The notes: generated from the sequence alone by a model not told the origin. A DNA stretch of 64,000 nt from Paracoccus shanxieyensis (GCF_009711265.1 NZ_WMII01000016.1:1-64000); one strand, 5' to 3'; positions 17,426 through 27,429 are shown, counted from the stretch's first letter. Translations and numbers: made by a program.

Positions 17426-18781
17426 TCAGGCTTCCAGCAGACGCCGCAGAAGGTCGATATCCTCGGCAAGGCTGCGATCGGCGCTGCGCAATTCCTCGAT
17501 CTTGCGGACGCCGTGCATGATGGTGGTGTGATCGCGCCCGCCGAAGCGCCGCCCGATCTCGGGCAGGCTGCGCGAGGTCATCTGCTTGGACAGATACATC
17601 GCGATCTGGCGCGGACGGGCCACGGTGCGCACGCGCTTGGGACCGATCAGATCGGCCAGCCGCACATTGTAATGTTCCGCGACCTTGCGCTGGATTTCCT
17701 CGATCGAGACTTTGCGGTCATTGGCGCGCAGGATATCGGCCAGACATTCCTGCGTCATGTCCAGGGTGATCTCGCGCCCCATCAGGCTGGCGAATGCGAA
17801 CAGCCGCTGCAGCGCGCCTTCCAGCACGCGCACGTTCGAGGTGATGCGATGCGCCAGAAACTCCAGCACGCCCGGCGCCAGTTGCAGGCCCGGATACTGC
17901 ACGCGGAAGGCATCGGTCTTGGATTGCAGGATGCCCAGCCGCAATTCGTAATCGGTCGGGTGCAGATCGACGACAAGGCCGCATTGCAGGCGCGACTTGA
18001 TGCGCTCTTCCATGTCCTTGATCTCGCCCGGCGCGCGGTCGGCGGAAATCACGATCTGCTTGCCCTGATCGACCAGTGTGTTGAAGGTATGGAAGAATTC
18101 TTCTTGCGTGCTGTCCTTGCCGGCGATGAACTGCACGTCATCGACCATCAGCACGGACACGGTGCGGAACAGTTCCTTGAAATCCATCACGGTGCGGTCG
18201 CGCAGCGCCTGAACAAAGCGATACATGAACTGCTCGGCCGACAGATACAGCACGCGGGCATCGGGCTGGCGCAACTGGGTTTCGCGGGCAATGGCGTGCA
18301 TCAGGTGGGTCTTGCCCAGCCCGACGCCGCCGTAAAGAAACAGCGGGTTGAAGGTCACCGGACCGCCTTCGGCGACGCGGCGGGCGGCGGCATGGGCCAG
18401 CTCGTTGGGCTTGCCCACGACGAAATTGTCAAAGGTGAAACGCTGGTCCAGCGGCGCGGTCAGCTCTTCCTCGGCATGCACGCGCGAGGGGCGCTTGGGG
18501 GCCTCGGCTGCGGCCTGCACCTGACGGCTGGTCTGGCTGCGGGTCTCGAAGGTCAGCCGCGACACCGGCGCGCCCAGACGGTCCAGCACCTGCAGGATGT
18601 CGTCGCTGTAATGGCGCGATACCCAGTCGGACAAGAAGCGCGTCGGGCAGGCGATGATCGCATTGCCTTGCTCGACCTCGGTCAGCTTCAGCGGCTCGAT
18701 CCAGGTCGCGAAGCTGTCGGCCCCGACGATTTTCTGAAGTTCCTCACGCGCCTGCCCCCAAATCTTGTCCATTTCGCCCAT
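17426..18781 (-). CDS. dnaA: Chromosomal replication initiator DnaA
   Basis: Binds DnaA boxes at oriC and unwinds the origin in an ATP-dependent way. The 451-residue protein has domain I (MDKIWGQAREELQKIV), a linker rich in Gln and Ala, the AAA+ core with Walker A GGVGLGKT at about 151-158 and Walker B VSVLMVDDVQF, and the DNA-binding domain with the signature GGRDHTTIMHGVRKI. The start may be ATG 18781 or the ATG three codons later. No cluster of DnaA boxes is visible in the upstream or downstream gaps, so oriC is probably elsewhere. Confidence 0.98.
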   Translation of the reverse strand: MGEMDKIWGQAREELQKIVGADSFATWIEPLKLTEVEQGNAIIACPTRFLSDWVSRHYSDDILQVLDRLGAPVSRLTFETRSQTSRQVQAAAEAPKRPSRVHAEEELTAPLDQRFTFDNFVVGKPNELAHAAARRVAEGGPVTFNPLFLYGGVGLGKTHLMHAIARETQLRQPDARVLYLSAEQFMYRFVQALRDRTVMDFKELFRTVSVLMVDDVQFIAGKDSTQEEFFHTFNTLVDQGKQIVISADRAPGEIKDMEERIKSRLQCGLVVDLHPTDYELRLGILQSKTDAFRVQYPGLQLAPGVLEFLAHRITSNVRVLEGALQRLFAFASLMGREITLDMTQECLADILRANDRKVSIEEIQRKVAEHYNVRLADLIGPKRVRTVARPRQIAMYLSKQMTSRSLPEIGRRFGGRDHTTIMHGVRKIEELRSADRSLAEDIDLLRRLLEA

Positions 18782-19215
18782 ATCCGTTCCGTTGCCCTTG
18801 TCCCGCCGGTGTTCACCCGGCGTGCTTGATTCGGCATTCGGCGCCCGGATGGACAGGTCGAAAGGAAACAGAAGGCCTACGCCGCGAAGTGCAGCGCAAT
18901 AGCCATCCTGCGGCCCAACGTCCAGACATGAATGACAGGCCCGGTGGCAGCCGGTCCTGCTTCTTCATCGGTAGCTGATCGTCCCCCGATCATGCTGCCT
19001 TGCCCACGGTCCGGCGGCAGAGCCGGTTCGGCGGGCATGTCCCCCAGGTGCGAAGTGAATCGCAGGACCGAAGCTAGCAAGAAGCGCGCTCTGCCGACAA
19101 CAGATCTTCGCGCTTGACACTCACTTTGCCAAATCGAATCTCATTTGCCCGATTTCGCACCGCATAGGGCGAAAAATCAGGAATTTCAGTGAATTACGGC
19201 CTGTTGCCGTCCGTC
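18782..19215. other. dnaA upstream region, no gene seen
   Basis: About 430 bases between dnaA and the rpsT terminator. Short open frames here have no RBS or recognisable product. The dnaA promoter must lie here; a weak candidate on the minus strand is TTGTCG with CTAGCT 17 bases on. No TTATCCACA-type boxes and no long AT-rich stretch were found. Confidence 0.5.
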
Positions 19216-19256
19216 GCAAAAAGGCGAAGGGCACACCCTTTTGCGGGTGCGCCCTT
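19216..19256 (-). terminator. Intrinsic terminator of rpsT
   Basis: On the minus strand AAGGGCGCACCC pairs with GGGTGTGCCCTT (one G-U pair) over a GCAAAA loop. CGCCTTTTTG follows, about 40 bases after the rpsT stop. Confidence 0.8.
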
Positions 19257-19296
19257 AACCTTTACCAACTGTCAGTTGCGTAAATGTCTCAGCCGA

Positions 19297-19566
19297 TCAG
19301 GCCGAGGCAAGTGCCTTCACCCGCGATGCCAGGCGCGAGATCTTGCGCGAGGCGGTGTTCTTGTGGACGACGCCCTTGGTCACGCCGCGCATCAGTTCAG
19401 GCTGTGCGCTTTTCAGCGCTTCGGCAGCAACCGCAGCATCGCCCGAGGCGATGGCTTCTTCGACCTTGCGCAGGTAGGTGCGGATGCGCGAACGACGGGC
19501 CTTGTTGACGGCGGTGACGCGCTCGATCTGGCGGGCGCGCTTCTTGGACTGGGGCGAATTTGCCAT
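19297..19566 (-). CDS. rpsT: 30S ribosomal protein S20
   Basis: An 89-residue basic protein that binds 16S rRNA in the small subunit. It begins [31 protein letters not shown] and carries the usual [16 protein letters not shown] near its end. It has its own promoter, a leader hairpin and a terminator. It lies between an enoyl-CoA hydratase gene and dnaA, the standard Rhodobacteraceae order. Confidence 0.98.
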   Translation of the reverse strand: MANSPQSKKRARQIERVTAVNKARRSRIRTYLRKVEEAIASGDAAVAAEALKSAQPELMRGVTKGVVHKNTASRKISRLASRVKALASA

Positions 19567-19617
19567 GGGTGCGTTATCTCTTTATTTGTTCATCTTGATC
19601 ACGCAAAAGCCCCGGCA

Positions 19618-19636
19618 CCGTTCCTTGCCGGAACGG
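19618..19636 (-). promoter_or_regulatory. Hairpin in the rpsT 5' leader
   Basis: A perfect seven-base stem, CCGTTCC and GGAACGG, closes a five-base loop in the predicted rpsT leader, about 50 bases before the start codon. S20 represses its own synthesis in E. coli, so a role in autoregulation is possible; this is inference. Confidence 0.4.
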
Positions 19637-19682
19637 TTACGATTCTTGCCTTTAAGCGGGCCCACGCGCATGTAAGGCAGGG

Positions 19683-19711
19683 CCTATACAGCCACCCGTG
19701 CCAAAAGCCAA
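19683..19711 (-). promoter_or_regulatory. Sigma70-type promoter for rpsT
   Basis: On the minus strand the -35 box TTGGCT (19706-19711) and the -10 box TATAGG (19683-19688) are 17 bases apart. The predicted leader is about 110 bases and includes the hairpin at 19618-19636. Confidence 0.55.
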
Positions 19712-19718
19712 GCGAAAA

Positions 19719-20495
19719 TCAACGGTCGCGGAACTGCGCCTCGCGTTTTTCCAGAAAGGCGTTCATGCCTTCCTTCTGATCCTCGGTCGCGAACAGGGCC
19801 TGAAAGCTGCGGCGCTCGAACAGGATGCCTTCGGCCAGCGTGGTTTCATAGGCGCGGTTGACGGCTTCCTTGGCGGCGGCGGTGGCGATCAGCGATTTTT
19901 CGGCGATCTTGCGGGCAATTGCCATGGTTTCGGAAATCAGCTTGGCCGCAGGCACCACACGGCTGGCCAGCCCCGAGCGTTCGGCCTCGGCCGCATCCAT
20001 GAAACGGCCGGTCAGATGCATGTCCATCGACTTCGACTTGCCGACAAAACGCGTCAGACGCTGCGTGCCGCCGATCCCGGCGATGACGCCCAGATTGATC
20101 TCGGGCTGGCCGAATTTCGCGGTATCGGCGCAGATGATGAAATCGCAGGCCATGGCCAGTTCGCAGCCGCCCCCCAACGCATAGCCCGATACGGCGGCGA
20201 TGATGGGCTTGCGGACCGAGGTGATGCGGTCGATCTCGGCGCTGAAGATATTCTCGGTCGTGACCTGCACAAAGGATTTTTCGGACATTTCCTTGATGTC
20301 CGCCCCGGCGGCAAAAGCCTTTTCGCTGCCGGTCAGCACGATGCAGCGCACCTTTTCGTTGCGGTCGGCATCGGCGGTGGCCTCGGCCAACTCGCCCATC
20401 AGTTGCGAGTTCAGCGCATTCAATGCCTCGGGCCGGTTCAGCCGGATCAGTGCGACATAGTCCTCGATCTCGACGGTAAGGGTCTGGTAAGCCAT
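19719..20495 (-). CDS. Enoyl-CoA hydratase (crotonase family)
   Basis: Hydrates trans-2-enoyl-CoA in fatty acid or amino acid degradation. The 258-residue protein has the oxyanion-hole segment [11 protein letters not shown], the [13 protein letters not shown] motif, and both catalytic glutamates in GCELAMACD and [20 protein letters not shown]. It starts [12 protein letters not shown] at 20495. Related genes sit at the same place upstream of rpsT in other Rhodobacteraceae. The physiological substrate is uncertain. Confidence 0.93.
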   Translation of the reverse strand: MAYQTLTVEIEDYVALIRLNRPEALNALNSQLMGELAEATADADRNEKVRCIVLTGSEKAFAAGADIKEMSEKSFVQVTTENIFSAEIDRITSVRKPIIAAVSGYALGGGCELAMACDFIICADTAKFGQPEINLGVIAGIGGTQRLTRFVGKSKSMDMHLTGRFMDAAEAERSGLASRVVPAAKLISETMAIARKIAEKSLIATAAAKEAVNRAYETTLAEGILFERRSFQALFATEDQKEGMNAFLEKREAQFRDR

Positions 20496-20565
20496 CAATC
20501 CTAGCCTTCTGCACATCTGCTTGGCCAAACTCCTAGCAAATGCTGGACCCTTAGACCAGCGCCGG

Positions 20566-20587
20566 CCTCTCTGTTCTCCAAATACTC
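20566..20587 (-). repeat. 3'-end element copy 3, degenerate
   Basis: Fourteen bases beyond the mutM stop the minus strand reads GAGTATTTGGAGAAC followed by AGAGAGG. The first half matches the other copies; the second half has diverged. Confidence 0.5.
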
Positions 20588-20600
20588 ACGTCGCGACCTG

Positions 20601-21446
20601 TCAGCTCTGACAGAGCTCGCAGAAAAAGCTCGACCGCCCCGACTGGACGATGCGGCGGATCTGACCGGGGCAGCCGGGCGTGGGGCAGGGCGCGCCTTCG
20701 CGGCCATAGACCCGGAAGGCGTGCTGGAAATAGCCCAGCTCTCCACTGGCCTGCCGGTGATCGCGCAGCGAGGATCCGCCCGCCGCAATCGCCTCGGTCA
20801 GCACGTCGCGGATATGGCCGACCAGCGGCGGCAGTTCGGCGGCGGCGATCTGGCCGGTCAGGCGGCGCGGGTCGATGCCCGCGCGGTGCAGCGCCTCCGA
20901 GACATAGATATTGCCCAGACCCGCGACGATGCGCTGATCCAGCAGCGCGGCCTTGACGGGCGTGCGGCGACCGGCAAAGGCGCGGGCCAGCACTTCGGGG
21001 GTGAAATCCCCGGACAAGGGTTCGGGCCCCAGATGCGCCAGCAGCGGATGGCTGGCACCGGGCGCGATCAGGTCGACCATGCCGAATCGCCGCGCGTCGT
21101 TGAAGGTGATCTGCGTGGCCTGATCGGTCCAGAACACCACATGGTCGTGGCGGGGCAGGATCGCGGGGTCGCGCAGGAATTCGCCCATCACCGCGCCCTC
21201 GATCACCATGCGGCCCGACATGCCCAGATGCAAAAGGATGCTGCCGCGGTTTTCCAGATCCATCAGGATGTATTTCGACCGCCGCCGCAGCCCCGTCACC
21301 CGCGCGCCCGTCGCCACCTGCACCAGATCGGGCGGCAGCGGCCAGCGCAGATCCGGGCGGCGCGCCTCGGCCCGCGTGATGACCCGGCCCTCCAGATGGG
21401 GGGCAAGTCCGCGACGGACGGTTTCGACCTCGGGCAGTTCTGGCAT
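20601..21446 (-). CDS. mutM: Formamidopyrimidine-DNA glycosylase
   Basis: Removes 8-oxoguanine and formamidopyrimidines and nicks the abasic site. The 281-residue protein starts [14 protein letters not shown], where Pro2 (the catalytic amine after Met removal) and Glu3 are intact. [22 protein letters not shown] is the helix-two-turn-helix region. The C terminus holds a zinc finger (CPTPGCPG ... FFCELC) with all four cysteines. The start at 21446 is fixed by the invariant MPELPE. It is divergent from ubiE. Confidence 0.97.
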   Translation of the reverse strand: MPELPEVETVRRGLAPHLEGRVITRAEARRPDLRWPLPPDLVQVATGARVTGLRRRSKYILMDLENRGSILLHLGMSGRMVIEGAVMGEFLRDPAILPRHDHVVFWTDQATQITFNDARRFGMVDLIAPGASHPLLAHLGPEPLSGDFTPEVLARAFAGRRTPVKAALLDQRIVAGLGNIYVSEALHRAGIDPRRLTGQIAAAELPPLVGHIRDVLTEAIAAGGSSLRDHRQASGELGYFQHAFRVYGREGAPCPTPGCPGQIRRIVQSGRSSFFCELCQS

Positions 21447-21522
21447 TTCTTTTCCATTCGTCGCATGGTGCGCCGCGCGTATCCGGTCTATCTGGGCGCG
21501 AATGACAGAATGGACAAGCAAG

Positions 21523-22275
21523 ATGACCCAGGATCCGCGCAAAGAGACCCATTTCGGCTTCCGCACCGTCGCCGAGGAAGACAAGGCCGGTCTGGTCCAT
21601 GGCGTCTTTTCGCGCGTGGCATCGCGCTATGACGTGATGAATGATCTGATGAGCGTGGGCATCCACCGCATCTGGAAAACCGCGATGATGGACTGGCTGG
21701 CCCCGCGCGACGGCCAGCACCTGCTGGATGTGGCGGGCGGCACGGGCGACATCGCCTTTCGCTTTCTCGAGCGCGCCTCGGGTGCGCGCGTCACCGTCTG
21801 CGACATGACCGAATCCATGCTGGTCGAGGGCCGCAAGCGCGCCGAGGCCGAACGCTTGTCGGACCGTCTGGCATGGGTGACGGGCGATGCGATGAAGCTG
21901 CCCTTCGCCGATGAAAGCTTCGACCGCTATACGATCAGCTTCGGCATCCGCAACGTCACCCGTATCCCCGACGCGCTGGCCGAGGCGCGGCGCGTCCTGA
22001 AGCCCGGCGGTCGCCTGATGGTGCTGGAATTCAGCCAGATGCCGGTGCCGATGCTGCAATGGCTGTATGACCGCTACAGCTTCAACGTCATCCCGGCGAT
22101 GGGGCAGGTGGTGGCGAATGACCGCGACAGCTATCAGTATCTGGTGGAATCGATCCGCAAATTCCCCGACCAGAAGACCTTTGCAGACATGATCCGCCAT
22201 GCCGGGTTCGGGCGTGTGCAGTATCGCAACATGTCCATGGGCATTGCCGCGCTGCATTCCGGCTGGAAGGTCTGA
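21523..22275 (+). CDS. ubiE: Ubiquinone biosynthesis C-methyltransferase UbiE
   Basis: An S-adenosylmethionine-dependent methyltransferase that adds a ring methyl group in ubiquinone synthesis. The 250-residue protein has THFGFRTV at the start, the SAM-binding motif [17 protein letters not shown], and the UbiE/COQ5 signatures [17 protein letters not shown] and [13 protein letters not shown]. The start is uncertain: ATG 21523 gives the usual N terminus, ATG 21502 would add seven residues, and neither has a strong RBS. The stop overlaps the ubiB start by one base (TGATG). Confidence 0.95.
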   Translation: MTQDPRKETHFGFRTVAEEDKAGLVHGVFSRVASRYDVMNDLMSVGIHRIWKTAMMDWLAPRDGQHLLDVAGGTGDIAFRFLERASGARVTVCDMTESMLVEGRKRAEAERLSDRLAWVTGDAMKLPFADESFDRYTISFGIRNVTRIPDALAEARRVLKPGGRLMVLEFSQMPVPMLQWLYDRYSFNVIPAMGQVVANDRDSYQYLVESIRKFPDQKTFADMIRHAGFGRVQYRNMSMGIAALHSGWKV

Positions 22276-23810
22276 TGCGGGGGCCGCACAATATCTGGCG
22301 TCTGATCCGCACGGGCGCGACATTCCAGCGCACCGGCGCCATGGGCGTCGCGCTGGATGCGGTGGATGCGCCCGCCCGGCTGCGGCTGGCGGCGCGCGTG
22401 CTGGGCTGGCCCTTCGCATGGCTGGGCTATCAGGGCGATCCGGACCTGCCGCCGGTCACGCGGGCGATCACCGCATTGGGGCCTGCCTATATCAAGTTCG
22501 GCCAGATCCTGTCGACGCGGCCCGATGTCGTGGGCCCGGAACTGGCACAGCAGCTGTCGATGCTGCAGGACCGTCTGCCGCCGTTTTCGCAAGACGATGC
22601 CCGCCGGATCATCGCCGAGGATCTGGGCCAGCCGGTCGAGGCGATGTTCTCCGAATTCTCGCAGCCCATCGCCGCGGCGTCGATCGCGCAGGTGCACCGC
22701 GCGCGCCGCGCCGACAATGGGCGCGAGGTTGCGGTCAAGGTGCTGCGCCCTTCGGTCGAGGCGGGCTTTCGCCGTGATATCGACGCCTTCCACTTCGCGG
22801 CGGGGGCCATCGAGCTTGTCTCGCCGTCGACGCGGCGTCTGCGGCCGCGCGATGTGGTCAGCCATTTCGAATCTGTCGTCACCGGCGAGCTGGACCTGCG
22901 GCGCGAGGCGGCGAATGCCTCGGAATTCGCGGAAAACACCGAACATGACGCCGATATGCGCGTGCCGCGCCCGCATTGGCATCTCAGCGCGCGGCGCGTG
23001 CTGACCAGCGACTGGGCCGAGGGCCTGCCCATGGGCGATGTCGCGGCCTTGCAAGCGGCGGGGCATGACATGCCCAAGCTTGCGGCGCGGGTGCTGCAAC
23101 TGTTCCTGCAGCACGCGCTGCGCGACGGCTTCTTTCACGCCGACATGCATCAGGGCAATCTGAAGGTCGCGGCGGATGGCGATATCGTCATCTATGATTT
23201 CGGCATCATGGGCGAGATCGACGAATATACCCGCCGCGTCTATGCCGAGATCCTGATGGGCTTCATCCGCCGCGACTACATGCGCGTGGCGTTGGTGCAT
23301 TTCGAGGCGGGCTATGTCCCGCGCGACCGCGACATGGCCGAATTCGCGCGGGCGCTGCGCGGCGTGGGTGAGCCGATCTTCGGCGCCGATGCCAGCCGCA
23401 TCAGCATGGCGAACCTGCTGGCCTATCTGTTCGAAGTGACCGAACGTTTCGGCATGGCCACACGCACCGAACTGATCCTGTTGCAGCGCACCATGGTCGT
23501 GGTCGAAGGCGTGGCGCGGTCCATCGACCCGCAGATCAACATGTGGGAAGTCGCCCGGCCCGTGGTGGAAAGCTATATCCGCGACAATCTGGGCCCCAAG
23601 GCCGCCGCGCGCGATCTGGGCCGCTCGGCGCAGGTGCTGGCGCGCTTCGCGCCGCTTCTGCCCGAATTCCTTGAACGCCGGATGCCCGAATTGCTGCGTG
23701 AGACTCCGCCCGCGCCCGTGCCGTCGCGGCGTCGCGGTCTGGTGACGGGGCTGCTGCTGGGAGCGGGGATCAGCCTTCTGGGCATGGCCGTGGGTGCCTG
23801 GCTGGGCTAG
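22275..23810 (+). CDS. ubiB: Ubiquinone biosynthesis kinase-like protein UbiB
   Basis: A membrane-attached atypical kinase/ATPase of the ABC1/COQ8 family needed for ubiquinone synthesis. The 511-residue protein has the KxGQ motif (YIKFGQILSTRPD), the invariant-lysine segment REVAVKVLRP, FHADMHQGNL for the catalytic loop and VIYDFGIMGEI for the metal loop. A hydrophobic C-terminal tail (GLLLGAGISLLGMAVGAWLG) probably anchors it in the membrane. It is translationally coupled to ubiE and ends in TAG. Confidence 0.95.
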   Translation: MRGPHNIWRLIRTGATFQRTGAMGVALDAVDAPARLRLAARVLGWPFAWLGYQGDPDLPPVTRAITALGPAYIKFGQILSTRPDVVGPELAQQLSMLQDRLPPFSQDDARRIIAEDLGQPVEAMFSEFSQPIAAASIAQVHRARRADNGREVAVKVLRPSVEAGFRRDIDAFHFAAGAIELVSPSTRRLRPRDVVSHFESVVTGELDLRREAANASEFAENTEHDADMRVPRPHWHLSARRVLTSDWAEGLPMGDVAALQAAGHDMPKLAARVLQLFLQHALRDGFFHADMHQGNLKVAADGDIVIYDFGIMGEIDEYTRRVYAEILMGFIRRDYMRVALVHFEAGYVPRDRDMAEFARALRGVGEPIFGADASRISMANLLAYLFEVTERFGMATRTELILLQRTMVVVEGVARSIDPQINMWEVARPVVESYIRDNLGPKAAARDLGRSAQVLARFAPLLPEFLERRMPELLRETPPAPVPSRRRGLVTGLLLGAGISLLGMAVGAWLG

Positions 23811-23861
23811 CCCGGCTTAAAACGCTTGAGCGCGTCATGGCTTTGTCATAACGCTGGCCTC

Positions 23862-24680
23862 ATGCGGATCTTATATCTTGGCGATGTGATGGGCCGCGCC
23901 GGACGGCGCGCGATCACGGATGGGCTTTCACCGTTGAAACAGCGGCTGGGGGCGGATTTCACCGTGGTGAATGGCGAAAACGCCTCGGGCGGGATGGGGC
24001 TGACGGCGGGTCACGCCAAGCTGCTGCTGGAGGCCGGGGCCGATTGCATCACGCTGGGCGACCATGCCTTCGATCAAAAGGACATGCTGTCCTATATCGA
24101 CAGCGAACCCCGCATCATCCGGCCGCTGAACTATTCCAAGGCCGCGCCCGGTCGCGGCGCGCGCGTCTTCGAGGCCACGCGCGGGCGCAAGGTGCTGGTC
24201 GCGCAGATCCTGGGTCAGGTCTTCATGAAACGCCCCTTCGACGATCCGTTCTCGGCCATCGAGGCGGTGCTGAAGGCGCATCCGCTGGGCGGGCTGGTGC
24301 AGGCCGCCGTGGTCGATATCCATGCCGAGGCGACCAGCGAAAAGATGGCCATCGGGCATTGGTGCGACGGGCGCGCCAGCCTTGTCGTGGGCACGCATAC
24401 CCATGTGCCGACCGCCGACACCATGATCCTGCCGCGCGGCACGGGCTATCAGTCGGACGCGGGGATGTGCGGCGATTACGACAGCGTGATCGGCATGGAC
24501 AAGGCCGAGCCGCTGCGGCGATTCCTGACCGGCATGTCCAGCGAACGCTTCACCCCCGCCGAGGGCGAGGCGACGCTTGCCGGTGTTCTGGTCACCACTG
24601 ACGACCGCACGGGCAAGGCCACCGCAATCGAGGCGGTGCGCGCCGGAGGCAAGCTGCAACAGACGCATCTTTCCGCATGA
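23862..24680 (+). CDS. YmdB-like metallophosphoesterase (TIGR00282 family)
   Basis: A 272-residue calcineurin-like phosphoesterase. The metal-binding residues sit in LGDVMGRAGR, VVNGENASGG, TLGDHAFDQ, VDIHAEATSEK and VGTHTHVPTAD. The family includes B. subtilis YmdB, which hydrolyses cyclic nucleotides and affects biofilm and mRNA levels; the role in alphaproteobacteria is not settled. ATG 23862 gives the expected start MRILYLGDV. It follows ubiB by 51 bases. Confidence 0.88.
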   Translation: MRILYLGDVMGRAGRRAITDGLSPLKQRLGADFTVVNGENASGGMGLTAGHAKLLLEAGADCITLGDHAFDQKDMLSYIDSEPRIIRPLNYSKAAPGRGARVFEATRGRKVLVAQILGQVFMKRPFDDPFSAIEAVLKAHPLGGLVQAAVVDIHAEATSEKMAIGHWCDGRASLVVGTHTHVPTADTMILPRGTGYQSDAGMCGDYDSVIGMDKAEPLRRFLTGMSSERFTPAEGEATLAGVLVTTDDRTGKATAIEAVRAGGKLQQTHLSA

Positions 24681-24779
24681 TCGCGGTTGCAGATCTGCTT
24701 TTGCTTGCGGCGCTGTAGAAAATAATTCTATCTCCCATCAAGTGAGCCGTGATTTAGCGGCGTCTCGGGACAGGACTTC

Positions 24780-26558
24780 ATGCTTGGATTCGAACTGACC
24801 GGAAATAACGCGGCGCTCGCGATGCTTGTCGTCGTGACCATTACCTTCATCCAGTTCATTCGCGAAAAGCACCCGCCCGAGGTCGTGGCGATCGGCTCGG
24901 CGGCGACGATGATGCTGCTGGGGCTTTTGCCGGTGAAGGATGCGGGCAGCGTGCTGTCGAATGCCGCGCCATGGACCATCGCCTTCATGTTCCTGATCAT
25001 GGGCGGGCTGCTGCGCACCGGCGCGCTGGAACTGATGTCGCGCGTGGTGACGGCGCGGGCGGACACGAACCCGCTGTTCACCATCTGCGCGCTGTTCGGC
25101 TTTGTCATCGTCGCCTCGGCGGTGATGAACAACACGCCGGTCGTCGCCGTGATGATCCCGATCTTTATCCAGCTTGCGCTGCGCCTGAACATCGCGCCAT
25201 CCAAGCTGCTGATGCCGCTGAGTTATTTTACCATTCTGGGCGGGATGATGACGCTGATCGGCACGTCGACCAACCTGCTGGTCGATGGCGTGGCGCGCGA
25301 GCAGGGCATGGCGCCCTTTACCATCTTTGAAATCGCGCCGGTCGGCATCGCCATCACGCTGGCGGGCATTGTCTATTTCGCGCTGCTGGGCAAGCACCTG
25401 CTGCCCGACCGCACCTCGCTGGCGGGGTTTCTGGGCACCAAGCGCGAGATGAAATATTTCACCGAGATCGCCATTCCCGAAGACAGCGGCCTTGTCGGCC
25501 AGAACGTCACCGACATCGCCATGTTCAAGCGCGAGGCCGTGCGGCTGATCGACGTGCTGCGCGGCGATGCCTCGTTGCGGCGCAACCTGTCCGAGGTGGT
25601 GCTGGAGCCGGGCGACCGTGTGGTGCTGCGCTCGGAAATGGCGGATCTGCTGGAGATGCAGGGCAACAAGAACCTGCAGATGGTCGACAAGCTGAGTTCC
25701 GTCGCCACCGAGACGGTCGAGGTGCTGATCTCGCCCGGGGCGCGTCTGGTCGGGCGGCGTCTGGGCGATATGCGGCTGCGTCGGCGATATGGCGTCTATG
25801 TGCTGGCCGCCCATCGCCGCAGCCAGAATATCGGGCGTCAGCTTGACGATCTGGTCGTGCGCGTCGGCGACACGCTGCTGCTGGAAGGCGCGCCCGAGGA
25901 TATTGCGCGGCTTGCCTCGGATATGGAACTGGTCGACGTGTCGCGCCCGGCGGCGCGGGCCTATCGCCGCAGCAAGGCCCCCATCGCGATCATCTGCCTG
26001 TTGTCGGTGGTGACGCTGGCGGCGCTGGATGTGGCGCCGATTCAGGCGCTGGCCTTCATCGCGGCGGCGGTCATCCTGATCACGCGCTGCGTCGATGCCG
26101 AAGAGGCGTTCTCATTCGTCGATGGCCGCTTGCTGGCGATGATCTTTGCCATGCTGGCCGTGGGTGAGGCGCTGGAACATACCGGCACGGTCAATCTGAT
26201 CGTGGATTTCGTCTCGCCCTATCTGCAGGGAATGCCGCCCTTCTTCACGCTGATCGCGATCTATTTTCTGGGTCTGATCATGACCGAGGTGCTGTCGAAC
26301 AACGCCGTCGCCGTGCTGCTGACCCCCATCGCCATCGCGCTGGCCAAGTCGCTGGGCCACGATCCGCGCGCCTATGTCGTGGCGGTGATGTTTTCGGCCA
26401 CCGTCGCCTTCGCGACGCCCATCGGCTATCAGACGCATATGATGGTCTATGGTCCGGGCGGCTACAAATTCTCGGATTTCGTGCGGGTGGGTGTGCCGCT
26501 GGACATCATCTGCGGCATCGTGGCCTGCCTGACGATCCCGCTGTTCTGGCCGCTGTGA
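24780..26558 (+). CDS. SLC13-type permease with RCK_C/TrkA_C domains
   Basis: A 592-residue inner-membrane transporter. Two blocks of about five or six membrane segments (residues 1-210 and 405-592) flank a soluble middle part that contains two RCK_C/TrkA_C-like repeats (EDSGLVGQNVTDIAMFKREAV... and ISPGARLVGRRLGDMRLRRRYGV). Motifs MNNTPVVAVMIPI and LSNNAVAVLLTPI are the paired substrate and sodium sites of this family. Members carry sulfate, citrate or dicarboxylates; the substrate is unknown. A possible promoter is TTGCTT (24701) with TAATTC (24723). Confidence 0.87.
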   Translation: MLGFELTGNNAALAMLVVVTITFIQFIREKHPPEVVAIGSAATMMLLGLLPVKDAGSVLSNAAPWTIAFMFLIMGGLLRTGALELMSRVVTARADTNPLFTICALFGFVIVASAVMNNTPVVAVMIPIFIQLALRLNIAPSKLLMPLSYFTILGGMMTLIGTSTNLLVDGVAREQGMAPFTIFEIAPVGIAITLAGIVYFALLGKHLLPDRTSLAGFLGTKREMKYFTEIAIPEDSGLVGQNVTDIAMFKREAVRLIDVLRGDASLRRNLSEVVLEPGDRVVLRSEMADLLEMQGNKNLQMVDKLSSVATETVEVLISPGARLVGRRLGDMRLRRRYGVYVLAAHRRSQNIGRQLDDLVVRVGDTLLLEGAPEDIARLASDMELVDVSRPAARAYRRSKAPIAIICLLSVVTLAALDVAPIQALAFIAAAVILITRCVDAEEAFSFVDGRLLAMIFAMLAVGEALEHTGTVNLIVDFVSPYLQGMPPFFTLIAIYFLGLIMTEVLSNNAVAVLLTPIAIALAKSLGHDPRAYVVAVMFSATVAFATPIGYQTHMMVYGPGGYKFSDFVRVGVPLDIICGIVACLTIPLFWPL

Positions 26559-26574
26559 TCTGGTCGAACCCCGT

Positions 26575-27429
26575 CTAGTCGAACCCGGCGCGCACGGCAG
26601 CTTCGGCCTTGGCTGAAAGCGTCTTGCGCGTCTGGCCCGCGACGGGGATGGGCGGGTGCAGATGCACCGTGACGCGGCCCTGACGCGGGCGGGCCAGCAC
26701 AGCCAGCAGATGCGGCCCCAGCGCCATGTCGCCCCACCAGCCATAAAAGCGCGGATCCGCGCCGGGCGGCGCCTGATAGACCGCCGTCATCGGCTGGATC
26801 GCCAAGGCGTCGGGCAAGGCAGGGTCCAGAAAGCCCTGAAACAGCGTCGGCTTGAAGGGCAGCACGCGGCGGCCATCGGTGCTGGTGCCTTCGGGAAAGA
26901 ACAGCAGGCGATGCCCGGCACGGGTGCGGGCGGCAAACTCCAACGCCTGCGCGCGGGCAAGCTTGGGGTCGCGGGTCACGAAATGCGTGTCGGTGACGCG
27001 GGTCAGGATGTTGATGCCCGGCCAGCCCGCCACTTCGGATTTCGACACGAAAAACACCGGCATCGCCGCGTTCAGCACGAAGATGTCCAGCCAGCTTGAG
27101 TGATTGGCCACCACCGCGCCCGGCCCCCGGATCGGCTGGCCCACACGGTCGCAGCGCAGCCCCATGATCCACAGGCAGATGCGGCAGACGCCCTGTACCC
27201 ATGGCCCGGTCAGCGGGCGGCGCGGGCCGGTGAACAGACGCTCGGACCAGCGCAGCGGCAGGATCAGGATCACGCCGATCAGCAGAACCGAGATGATGCC
27301 GAAGCCGCGCGTGGCGACCAGACACCAGCCCAGCAGGCCGGGACGCGGGATCGCGGGGGGCGGGCCGTCGCCATGCCACGCGCCGCGAAAGCCGGACCCG
27401 GCGGCGGCCTCGGCCGGTTGATCGGTCAT
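26575..27429 (-). CDS. olsA: Lyso-ornithine lipid O-acyltransferase (OlsA-like)
   Basis: A 284-residue membrane-associated PlsC-family acyltransferase. The catalytic NHSSWLD (the HX4D motif), FFVSKSEVAGWPGI and FPEGTSTDGRRVLPFKP motifs are all present, with hydrophobic segments at about residues 35-60. On its own it could be a 1-acylglycerol-3-phosphate acyltransferase. Because its start overlaps the olsB-like gene by four bases (27426-27429), the second step of ornithine-lipid synthesis is the better call. It ends in TAG. Confidence 0.8.
   Translation of the reverse strand: MTDQPAEAAAGSGFRGAWHGDGPPPAIPRPGLLGWCLVATRGFGIISVLLIGVILILPLRWSERLFTGPRRPLTGPWVQGVCRICLWIMGLRCDRVGQPIRGPGAVVANHSSWLDIFVLNAAMPVFFVSKSEVAGWPGINILTRVTDTHFVTRDPKLARAQALEFAARTRAGHRLLFFPEGTSTDGRRVLPFKPTLFQGFLDPALPDALAIQPMTAVYQAPPGADPRFYGWWGDMALGPHLLAVLARPRQGRVTVHLHPPIPVAGQTRKTLSAKAEAAVRAGFD

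Noticed and set aside
18782-19296. oriC next to dnaA
   Set aside because: No DnaA boxes and no AT-rich unwinding stretch were found in the gap. The origin in relatives is often not beside dnaA.
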